DNA from: Bacteroidales bacterium | Lineage (GTDB): Bacteria; Bacteroidota; Bacteroidia; Bacteroidales; UBA932 | Length of the DNA: 11,294 nt | Assembly (NCBI GenBank): GCA_024695285.1 | Contig: JAILIM010000069.1 | Span: 1-11,294, forward strand | Direction of reading: 5' to 3' | In this document: positions 1 to 6,679 of the stretch, piece after piece | Numbering within the stretch: the stretch's first letter is position 1 | Layout: the number at the start of each line of letters is the position of its first letter | The notes under the pieces: generated by a model | What the model saw: the letters and a program-made list of their open reading frames with translations, nothing else | What the model was told of the DNA's origin: nothing | Database searches by the model: none | Position numbers and translations under genes: made by a program

Positions 1-1
1 T

Positions 2-1579
2 TTCAACGCCTGCGAAATTGCGACCAGGACCACTTTCGGCCCCGGTCAGGACGGGGTATATCCAACCCTTTGGACGGCAAGTGACCAGGCCGTAAAACTC
101 GCCCTCAATTACACCGAGGCGGCGGAAGCGGCCGTTACGCCCAACGAAGGAGGGCGCACGGCAAGCTTCAGCGCCAACATCGACGCGTCCGTCACCCAGA
201 CCCCGTACACCTTCTTCGCGGTGAGCCCGGCATCGGCCGCTCGCGCACTCAGTCCCAGCCGCCAGGCGTGGAGCGTCAGCATCCCCGCGGTGCAGACTCC
301 GCTCGAAGGCTCGGTAGACGAGGCCGCGCAGATCCTCGCCGCCGCGAGCGCCGCATCCGACGTGCTGCCCGACGCCATCGACCTCCACTTCAACCACCTC
401 ACCGCCTACGGGCGCATGACGCTTAACAACCTCAATCTCAACGGCGCAACGGTTGAACGCATCGAGCTCACCGCCTCCACCCCCATCGTGGGTGACTGGT
501 ACTGGGAGTGCACCGAGGGCCACACCATCACCGACAACGGCGCGTCCTCAACCATCACACTGCTTACCGGAGTCACCGAGGACGTATGGTTCGCCTGCGC
601 CCCCGTGGACATGTCCGGACAAAAGCTGACTGTTACCGTATGCACCGACAAGGGACCCTTCGCCAAGGAAATCACTTTCCCCGAAGGCCGCACGTTCAAG
701 GCCGGTCGCATCGCGGTTTTCAGCGTGGACATGAGCGAGGCAGGCCCCGACGAAGGGGGCTCGGAATTCAGGCTGCTCACCGACGCCTCCGTGCTCAAGC
801 CCGGTGACCAGATAATAATCGCCGATAAAGACGCCACCGTCGCACTTGGAGGATCGTCCGGCGGCACAAAACCCTACCGCATTGCCGAAGCCGTCACCAT
901 CGACTACGGTGTGGTAACCAATCCCGGCAAGGCGGAGATCCTGACCCTCGAGGCGGGCTCCTCCTCAAGAACCTGGGCCCTCAAGGCCTCCGACGGCTAC
1001 ATCTGCACCCTTTCTTCCGGCAACAACATTTCGGCCGAAGCAAGCGTCTCCGCCAACAGCAGCTGGACCATAACCGTCACTTCATCCGGAGCCGCCACCG
1101 TAAAGGCCACCGCGGGCGGGTCCACCTTCATCCGTTACAACAACATGACTCCCAGGTTCAGCGCCTACGGTTCCAACTCCTCTCTCAAGGACCCCGTAGC
1201 CATCTACCTGAAATCAAGCGCCGAAGCCGCCGGTCCCGTCGAGGAAGACCCGCTCACGGAGCACAGCGAATATGGATGCTACATCAGCGACAAAACCCGG
1301 GTTTACACGGCCGGCGCCGACCAGTACAGCCGCCAATACTCCGACGACGGCGTGCTGACGTTCACCATCCTCAACCCCGCCGACAAAGAGCAGCTGGAGA
1401 TTACCGGTTACAGCAAATCCCTCGTGAAAGGAGACAACGTAACCATAACCGTCAACTGGAGACAGGGCTTCAACACGCTTTTCAATAACAGTTCGTACAA
1501 GCTCAAGGTGGTTAAAGAAGAAGGCCCGAAGGTCTGGCTCGGCAAGGGCAATGGCGAAGGTTTCATCATCAAAAAGTAA
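2..1579 (+). CDS. Fimbrillin-like multidomain surface protein, 5'-truncated
   Basis: The frame is open from base 2 to the TAA at 1577-1579 (525 visible residues). A GTG at 221 could be read as a start, but typical family sequence continues upstream, so the gene begins left of the window. Visible residues 1-245 resemble the fimbrillin/Mfa-like family of Bacteroidetes surface lipoproteins: TRTTFG near the N-terminus, then a Y-x-x-LW segment, and the closing strand EGRTFKAGRIAVFSVDM (228-244). Residues 256-405 match a beta module common in secreted Bacteroidales proteins. It begins FRLLTDASVLKPGDQIII and ends with RYNN (378-381), FSAY and VAIYLKS. Residues about 415-525 form a third, unrecognised module ending WLGKGNGEGFIIKK. 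The signal peptide and lipobox Cys are not visible. By family it is an outer-surface or pilus-related protein, but adhesion is inference. The M6 protease gene starts six bases after the stop, suggesting co-transcription. Confidence 0.75.
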   Translation, partial: FNACEIATRTTFGPGQDGVYPTLWTASDQAVKLALNYTEAAEAAVTPNEGGRTASFSANIDASVTQTPYTFFAVSPASAARALSPSRQAWSVSIPAVQTPLEGSVDEAAQILAAASAASDVLPDAIDLHFNHLTAYGRMTLNNLNLNGATVERIELTASTPIVGDWYWECTEGHTITDNGASSTITLLTGVTEDVWFACAPVDMSGQKLTVTVCTDKGPFAKEITFPEGRTFKAGRIAVFSVDMSEAGPDEGGSEFRLLTDASVLKPGDQIIIADKDATVALGGSSGGTKPYRIAEAVTIDYGVVTNPGKAEILTLEAGSSSRTWALKASDGYICTLSSGNNISAEASVSANSSWTITVTSSGAATVKATAGGSTFIRYNNMTPRFSAYGSNSSLKDPVAIYLKSSAEAAGPVEEDPLTEHSEYGCYISDKTRVYTAGADQYSRQYSDDGVLTFTILNPADKEQLEITGYSKSLVKGDNVTITVNWRQGFNTLFNNSSYKLKVVKEEGPKVWLGKGNGEGFIIKK

Positions 1580-1585
1580 GGACGT

Positions 1586-3343
1586 ATGAAAAAGACACTA
1601 GCAACTCTCATCTCCGTCCTGCTCATCGGCGCAGCGGCGTATGCCATTCCAGCATGGCCCGGCAAGCTCAGATACATCCAGCCCGACGGCTCGGTAATAA
1701 CTATACAGAAACACGGCGACGAGTTCCATCACTGGACCACCGACCCCTCCGGGCAGATAGTCGAACTGAATAAAGACGGATTCTACCGGCCCGTGGATAA
1801 TAGCACCCTCGCATCCAGGCGCAATGCCGCGCAGGCCTACAGGCGGCAACGGAACGCCGAGCGCCGGGCCAGCGGCCACGTAGCCGTGGGCCAGAAGCAC
1901 TTCCTTGTGATACTGGTGGAATTCACCGACGTTACGTTCTCCAGCCCCACTGCAAACGACGACTTCGCCCAGATGCTCAACCAACCCGGTTACAACATCA
2001 ACGGCGGCACCGGTTCGGCAAGGGATTACTATTACGAGAATTCCGGTGGATATTTCGAACCCATTTTCGACGTTTACGGCCCCGTCAAACTCACCCACCC
2101 CATGGAATACTATGGGGGAAACATAAAGTATGGCGACGACGAGCTGGATAAAGCTCCTGAAGAAGCCGTGGCCGACGGCTGCCGCGGTCTGGACCAGGAG
2201 ATAGACTTTTCTCTCTACGACAACGACAACGACGGCAGGGTGGACCTGGTGTTCATGTATTACGCTGGTTACGGAGAAGCCGATTCCAACGTGATGGACT
2301 CTATCTGGCCTCACCAGTGGGAGCTCACTGCCGGAGGAATCAACCTGGTCCTGGACGGCAAGAGAATCGACAGCTATGCCTGCTCCAACGAGCTTATGGG
2401 CTACGGCTCATACCAGGACAAGATGTGCGGAATAGGAACTGCCTGCCACGAGTTCGGCCACGCAATGGGTCTCCCCGATTTCTACGACACCGACTATAAA
2501 ACAAACGGAGAGGCCGGAGGACTGTACTCTTACTCCACCATGTGCAGCGGGTCTTACAACAACAACGGCCGCACTCCTCCTTACTTCAACATCGAAGAGC
2601 GCATTCTGCTGGGCTGGCTCGACGAAAGCGCCCTGCAGGAGTTCCCTAAAAACGGCAGCTACACCCTGCCGGACGTGACCAACAACGTTGCCTGGAAGAC
2701 GGCGACCGACACGGACGGAGAATACTTCGTTTACGAGTGCCGCAACAATTCCGGCTGGGACAAGTATCTCCCGGAATTCGGAATGATCATTTACCATGTG
2801 GACAAGTCCGTGCGCTCCGTCAAAATAAACGACAGCAGTGTCCGCGCCGTGGATCTCTGGACCAATTGGCGCATGACGAATGCCATAAACGAGAACGGCT
2901 CGCACCCCTGTTTCTATATAATTCCCTCCGGTAACCAGAAAAGCCTGAATTACACGGGTGACCGGTTCGCTTTCCCGGGGGCGGCCAAGGTTACGAGTTT
3001 CAAGCCTGTAGGCTGGAGCGGATTCGAGTCGGGACACGCATTGTCTGGGATAAGCTACGACGGCTCGCAGGTGACGGCAAATGTCGCCGTGCCGAGCGAC
3101 GCCCTGGACTACAACGTGATAGCCAATCCCGGCAACGGCTCATACAAGGCCGGCGACGTGTTCGAACTCGTCTTGGAAGAATCCGAAGCGCGTCCCGTGT
3201 CGGCCGTAAAGTGGTTCTTCGACGACGAACCGGCAAACGGCCCCTCGGTGGTGCTGCGTGCAGGAAAGCACACCGTGGAAGCCGCCATCACCCTCACCGA
3301 CGGCGGCACCAAAATCGTAACGCTGGAGATTACGGCGGATTAA
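1586..3343 (+). CDS. Secreted M6-family zinc metalloprotease
   Basis: This 585-residue protein belongs to the M6 (immune inhibitor A-like) peptidase family. Residues 1-20 are a signal peptide (KK, a hydrophobic core, then AYA before I21). There is no lipobox Cys, so signal peptidase I cleavage is expected. Residues 23-70 are the N-terminal propeptide-like segment found in Bacteroidetes M6 proteins (QPDG, HGDEFHHW). The zinc site is HEFGHAMGLPDFYD (288-301): H288 and H292 bind zinc, E289 is catalytic, and D298 fits the third-ligand position of the extended motif. M319 in STMCSG is a likely Met-turn. An acidic DNDNDG loop (212-217) may bind calcium. The last 90 or so residues look like an Ig/PKD-type beta-sandwich and lack a recognisable type IX secretion C-terminal domain. 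It starts at ATG 1586, six bases after the fimbrillin-like gene, without a clear Shine-Dalgarno. The substrate is unknown. Confidence 0.9.
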   Translation: MKKTLATLISVLLIGAAAYAIPAWPGKLRYIQPDGSVITIQKHGDEFHHWTTDPSGQIVELNKDGFYRPVDNSTLASRRNAAQAYRRQRNAERRASGHVAVGQKHFLVILVEFTDVTFSSPTANDDFAQMLNQPGYNINGGTGSARDYYYENSGGYFEPIFDVYGPVKLTHPMEYYGGNIKYGDDELDKAPEEAVADGCRGLDQEIDFSLYDNDNDGRVDLVFMYYAGYGEADSNVMDSIWPHQWELTAGGINLVLDGKRIDSYACSNELMGYGSYQDKMCGIGTACHEFGHAMGLPDFYDTDYKTNGEAGGLYSYSTMCSGSYNNNGRTPPYFNIEERILLGWLDESALQEFPKNGSYTLPDVTNNVAWKTATDTDGEYFVYECRNNSGWDKYLPEFGMIIYHVDKSVRSVKINDSSVRAVDLWTNWRMTNAINENGSHPCFYIIPSGNQKSLNYTGDRFAFPGAAKVTSFKPVGWSGFESGHALSGISYDGSQVTANVAVPSDALDYNVIANPGNGSYKAGDVFELVLEESEARPVSAVKWFFDDEPANGPSVVLRAGKHTVEAAITLTDGGTKIVTLEITAD

Positions 3344-4623
3344 TTCTTCTTGTGGGTCATTATATCGAGCACCATTTTGTCGGCCTCGCGCATGCCCACT
3401 GACCCGAGGCGCGTCATGTTGTGGATGCAGCGGTCCACGTCGTCCTCGATAAGGCCCTCATAGCTGGTGACCGAATGGTTCTGCACCGCGAGCATGGCGC
3501 TCAGCACGGCGGTTGAGACACCGCTGCTCACCTTGAGCGCGCAGCTGGGCTTTGCGCCGTCGCACACCATTCCCGCCAGGTTCGCTATCATGTTTTTGAC
3601 GCTCGCAGCAACCTGCTCGTATCCGCCTCCCATAAGGTAGGTGAGGCCGCAGCTGCTGCCGGTTGACGCCACCACGCAGCCGCACAGGGCGCTCAGGCGG
3701 CCCAGGCTCTGCTTGATGTATATGGCCGTCAGGTGGCTGAGCACCAACGCGCGTGTGAGCTCCTCCTCGGTATTGTGATTCTCGCGAGCGAACACCACCA
3801 CCGGCATGGTGGCGGCGATGCCCTGGTTGCCGCTGCCGGAGTTGCTCATCACGGGCACCATCGCCCCCGCCATACGGGCGTCGCAGGCGCTTGAGGTGGC
3901 GCTGATGATGTGGCTGAAAATGGTGTCGCCGAAGATGCCCTTGCCCAGCGGACGCGACAGCGTCTTGCCCAGCTGGTGGCCGTAATTGCCCTTCAGCGAC
4001 TCCTTGGCGGCGTTCTCGTTGAGGCGGCGCGCCTCGTTGATGAACTCGAGGTCTTCCAGTGGAGCGGTGGTGGCGAACTCGAACACCCGGCGCAGCGTGA
4101 GACCGTCTTCGCCCTCTTCTTCCGCCTCCGGGACGGACAGCGCCGAGCGGCGGTCCACCGTCGGCACCGCGGGCCCTTCCTGATACACCAGACCCGTGTG
4201 CTCGCGGGCTATCACCGCCTGCGAACGGAGCTCCCCGGCACTGCAGCGCACGTCGATGTACAGCATCTCGTCGCTGTCCCGGGTCAGCCCGATATGGATG
4301 CGCCCCTCAGCGATGAAAGCCTTTGCGGCAGCGACGGCTGCGGGGTTGCAGTCCTTCAGCACCTCCAGGCTGTAGCCGCTCTTGCCGATCAGTGCCCCTA
4401 GCGCCACCGCAATTGGAAGGCCTGTCATGCCGGTCCCGGGAATACCGACGCCCATGGCGTTCTTGAGGATGTTGCCGCTGAGCAGAACTTCTATCTTTTC
4501 GGGCCTGCAGCCAAGGGCTTCGGTGGCATATGCAGTGCAGAGGGCCACCGCGACGGGCTCTGTGCAGCCTATGGCCGGCACCACTTCCCGCTTGATGAGA
4601 TCGATGATTTGAGCGTTGTCCAT
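3340..4623 (-). CDS. L-cysteine desulfidase / L-serine dehydratase-alpha family enzyme
   Basis: This 427-residue protein is a member of the SDH_alpha/UPF0597 family, which includes E. coli CyuA (YhaM) and archaeal L-cysteine desulfidase. Family enzymes use a [4Fe-4S] cluster to deaminate cysteine (to pyruvate, ammonia and sulfide) or serine. The family signatures are visible in order: IGCTEPVAVAL (C20), SGNILKNAMGVGIPGTGMTG, NSGSGNQGIAATMPVV, CGCVVASTGSSCG (C314, C316, C325) and MVCDGAKPSCALKVSSG (C354, C361). The last two blocks hold the likely cluster ligands, though I cannot say which cysteines bind. The start is set at ATG 4623. An in-frame TTG at 4632 would add three residues but lies inside the predicted -7 promoter box. 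The stop overlaps the M6 gene stop by four bases in convergent orientation. The gene is divergent from the oxoamine synthase. Family assignment is firm; cysteine versus serine as substrate is open. Confidence 0.88.
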   Translation of the reverse strand: MDNAQIIDLIKREVVPAIGCTEPVAVALCTAYATEALGCRPEKIEVLLSGNILKNAMGVGIPGTGMTGLPIAVALGALIGKSGYSLEVLKDCNPAAVAAAKAFIAEGRIHIGLTRDSDEMLYIDVRCSAGELRSQAVIAREHTGLVYQEGPAVPTVDRRSALSVPEAEEEGEDGLTLRRVFEFATTAPLEDLEFINEARRLNENAAKESLKGNYGHQLGKTLSRPLGKGIFGDTIFSHIISATSSACDARMAGAMVPVMSNSGSGNQGIAATMPVVVFARENHNTEEELTRALVLSHLTAIYIKQSLGRLSALCGCVVASTGSSCGLTYLMGGGYEQVAASVKNMIANLAGMVCDGAKPSCALKVSSGVSTAVLSAMLAVQNHSVTSYEGLIEDDVDRCIHNMTRLGSVGMREADKMVLDIMTHKKN

Positions 4624-4629
4624 ACGATA

Positions 4630-4637
4630 CAAAAATA
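4630..4637 (-). promoter_or_regulatory. Predicted -7 box for the desulfidase-type gene
   Basis: Read on the minus strand this is TATTTTTG, an exact match to TAnnTTTG. Its downstream edge lies only six bases before the ATG at 4623. Transcription would therefore begin at, or a few bases before, the start codon, giving a leaderless or nearly leaderless mRNA. This argues against the in-frame TTG at 4632 as the start. No -33 TTTG is seen at the expected distance. Confidence 0.45.
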
Positions 4638-4659
4638 AGCATTATTTGAGGAAAATATC

Positions 4660-4667
4660 TATATTTG
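4660..4667 (+). promoter_or_regulatory. Predicted -7 box for the lipid-glucan-glyQS operon
   Basis: The sequence TATATTTG is an exact match to the Bacteroidetes sigma-ABfr -7 consensus TAnnTTTG. It lies 30 bases upstream of the ATG at 4698, which would leave a leader of roughly 25 bases. A TTTG stands at 4645-4648, but its 11-base gap is too short for the usual -33 element. This is the only candidate seen upstream of the four overlapping genes. The call rests on sequence only. Confidence 0.5.
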
Positions 4668-4697
4668 CGAGTTAAAGTATTAAAACCTTACCTATAG

Positions 4698-5888
4698 ATG
4701 GAAAAGTTGTTGAACAAGGCCTGCTCCAAGGACACCCGGGCAGAAGACGTAAAAGCCAAGGGTATCTATCCTTATTACAGGGCCATTTCCTCCGGTCAGG
4801 ACCCGCTCGTCACAATGGCTGACGGCTCCAAAGTCCTGATGTTCGGATCCAATTCCTACCTCGGTCTTTCCGACGACCCCAGGCTCAAGGAAGCCGCCAT
4901 CGCGGCAGTCAAAAAATACGGCACCAGCTGCTCCGGCAGCCGTTTCCTCAACGGAACTCTCGATATTCATGAAGAACTCGAAGCCAAACTTGCCAAATTC
5001 GTTGGCAAGGAGGAGGCCGTGACCTACAGCACCGGATTCCAGGTCAACCTGGGCGTGGTGAGCAGTCTGGCCTTCCGCGGCGGATTCGTGTTCCTCGACG
5101 CCCTCGACCATGCCTGCATCATCGACGGCAGCCGCCTCGGATTCAGCGAGGTGCGCAAGTTCCGCCACAACGACATGGCCGACCTCGAGAAGAAGCTCTG
5201 GCTCACCCCCAGGAACGCAAACAAGCTCATCGTGGTTGACGGCGTTTACTCCATGGAGGGCGACCTCGCTCCCGTTCCCCGCCTCACCGAGCTCTGCCAG
5301 AAATACAATGCGTCCCTTATGATAGACGACGCCCACGGCCTCGGCGTGATTGGCGAGAATGGCTCCGGCACCGCCAGCCACTTCGGCCTCACCGACAAGG
5401 TGGACCTCATCATGGGCACCTTCTCCAAGAGCTTCGGCTCGCTGGGCGGCTTCATCGCCGGCGACAGGACCGTAATAGAATACCTCAAGCACAACTCCCG
5501 CACCCTGATATTCAGCGCGTCCATGACCCCGGCGTCGGTGGCGGCGGCAAGCAAGGCGCTCGACATCATGATCGAAGAGCCCGAGCGCCGCGAGCACCTG
5601 TGGAAGGTCACCAGGCACGCGCAGGATTCATTCCGTGCCGCCGGATTCGACATCGGCCACACCGAATCGCCGATCATCCCGCTCTTCGTGCGCGATACCG
5701 TCAAGGCCATGACCATCGTCAAGATGGCATACGACGCCGGAGTGTTCATCACTCCCGTGATTGCGCCCGCAGTGCCCGAGAAGGACGTGCTCATCCGCTT
5801 CGCGCTCATGGCCACCCACAGCATCGAGCAGGTTGACGAGGCAGTGGAGAAGCTCACCAAGATATTCAAGGAACTGGACATCATATGA
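4698..5888 (+). CDS. spt: Serine palmitoyltransferase-type alpha-oxoamine synthase
   Basis: This 396-residue PLP enzyme belongs to the alpha-oxoamine synthase family. It should condense an amino acid with a fatty acyl thioester, releasing CO2 and forming a 3-keto long-chain base in the cytoplasm. The whole length resembles Bacteroides serine palmitoyltransferase as I recall it: YPYYR near the start, LMFGSNSYLGL, SGSRFLNGTLD, TESPIIPLFVRDT and MATHS near the end. The PLP-site residues are H138 (LDHACIIDG), D210 and H213 (IDDAHGLG), and the Schiff-base lysine K244 in GTFSKSFGSLGG. No membrane segment is present, as in other bacterial enzymes. A short-chain reductase overlaps its stop by four bases (ATGA), which fits a role in long-chain base synthesis. 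Alternatives are cysteate fatty-acyltransferase (CapB/SulA type, making sulfonolipids) or, less likely, 2-amino-3-ketobutyrate CoA ligase. Family is near certain; the amino acid substrate is inferred. Confidence 0.85.
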   Translation: MEKLLNKACSKDTRAEDVKAKGIYPYYRAISSGQDPLVTMADGSKVLMFGSNSYLGLSDDPRLKEAAIAAVKKYGTSCSGSRFLNGTLDIHEELEAKLAKFVGKEEAVTYSTGFQVNLGVVSSLAFRGGFVFLDALDHACIIDGSRLGFSEVRKFRHNDMADLEKKLWLTPRNANKLIVVDGVYSMEGDLAPVPRLTELCQKYNASLMIDDAHGLGVIGENGSGTASHFGLTDKVDLIMGTFSKSFGSLGGFIAGDRTVIEYLKHNSRTLIFSASMTPASVAAASKALDIMIEEPERREHLWKVTRHAQDSFRAAGFDIGHTESPIIPLFVRDTVKAMTIVKMAYDAGVFITPVIAPAVPEKDVLIRFALMATHSIEQVDEAVEKLTKIFKELDII

Positions 5889-6679
5889 TTATCCTGATTA
5901 CCGGCATCACCTCCGGATTCGGCCGCGCGATGGCCGAGCGGCTCTCGTCCGAGGGCCACACCGTTTACGGCACCCATCGCAAGGACGTCGAACCCGTCAA
6001 GGGCGTCACCTACATCAAGGCCGACGTACAGAAAGAAGAGGACTGCAAGGCCGCCGTGCAGCGCGTGGTGGACGAGCATGGCCGCATCGACGTGTTCATC
6101 AGCAACGCCGGCATGGGAATCGGAGGCCCGCTGGAATTCAGCACCACCGCCCAGGCCGAAAAGCAGATGGACGTGAACTGGATGGGCATGGTGCGCTTCC
6201 TGCACTACGTGCTGCCGGTGATGCGCAAGCAGCGCAGCGGAAAAATCATATGCTTCAGCTCCATCGGCGGCCTCATGGGCCTCCCGTTCCAGGGGCTGTA
6301 TTCCGCCAGCAAGTTCGCAATCGAGGGCTACTGCGAGGCGCTCCGCATGGAGACCAGGGCCTTCGGGATCAAGGTGGTGGTGATAGAGCCCGGCGACTTC
6401 GCCACGGGCTTCACCGCCAGCCGCGCATCGGTCGCCGACCCTGAAGCCTACGAGGCGTACCCCTCGTACAAGCGCTCGCTGGAGAGCATCGAGCACGACG
6501 AGACCACCGGCCTCAAGCCCGAATTCCTGGCCGCAAAGATCAGCAAGATAGTGAAGGCGCGCAACCCCCGCTACAGCTACATCATATCCACTCTCGAGCA
6601 GCGCCTGTCGGTGTTCCTGAAGGCCGTCCTGCCCGCGAGCTGGTTCTCCGCAATCCTGAGAAGTTACTACAAACTATAG
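5885..6679 (+). CDS. Short-chain dehydrogenase, probable 3-keto long-chain base reductase
   Basis: This is a 264-residue classical short-chain dehydrogenase/reductase. The nucleotide motif is TGITSGFG (6-13). An Arg after strand two (THRKD) suggests NADPH over NADH. NAG is at 74-76, and the catalytic set is S126, Y139 and K143 (YSASK). The C-terminal 40 residues are rich in hydrophobic and basic residues (SVFLKAVLPASWFSAIL) and may bind the membrane surface. Its ATG overlaps the stop of the oxoamine synthase gene (ATGA), so the two are probably made together. By that context it likely reduces the 3-keto product to the alcohol (3-ketosphinganine to sphinganine, or 3-dehydrocapnine to capnine). 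Short-chain reductases are hard to assign from sequence alone, so the family is certain and the substrate is inferred from the neighbour. Confidence 0.85.
   Translation: MIILITGITSGFGRAMAERLSSEGHTVYGTHRKDVEPVKGVTYIKADVQKEEDCKAAVQRVVDEHGRIDVFISNAGMGIGGPLEFSTTAQAEKQMDVNWMGMVRFLHYVLPVMRKQRSGKIICFSSIGGLMGLPFQGLYSASKFAIEGYCEALRMETRAFGIKVVVIEPGDFATGFTASRASVADPEAYEAYPSYKRSLESIEHDETTGLKPEFLAAKISKIVKARNPRYSYIISTLEQRLSVFLKAVLPASWFSAILRSYYKL

Larger units (their letters stand above)
4624..4697. promoter_or_regulatory. Divergent AT-rich promoter region
   Basis: These 74 bases separate the starts of the desulfidase-type gene (-) and the oxoamine synthase (+) and are much more AT-rich than the flanking genes. 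The region contains one match to the Bacteroidetes -7 box TAnnTTTG on each strand (listed separately). No convincing TTTG -33 element stands at the usual spacing on either strand, and no clear operator palindrome was found by eye. The two promoters sit close enough that a single regulator could affect both. Confidence 0.6.

Noticed and set aside
221..223. GTG as start codon of the first + strand gene
   Set aside because: The frame is open back to base 2, and the upstream residues (TRTTFG, YPTLW) match the fimbrillin-like N-terminal pattern, so the gene is truncated by the window edge.
4630..4632. TTG start for the desulfidase-type gene
   Set aside because: It lies inside the predicted -7 box. 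The ATG at 4623 gives MDNAQIIDLIKREV, a more usual family start.
4645..4648. TTTG as a -33 element for the + strand operon promoter
   Set aside because: It is only 11 bases from the TAnnTTTG box, whereas the usual Bacteroidetes spacing is about 19-21 bases.
4698..5888. Assignment as 2-amino-3-ketobutyrate CoA ligase (kbl) or BioF
   Set aside because: The PLP-site spacing (D210, H213, K244) is shared by the whole family, but the flanking motifs match Bacteroides serine palmitoyltransferase. There is no threonine dehydrogenase or biotin gene nearby.
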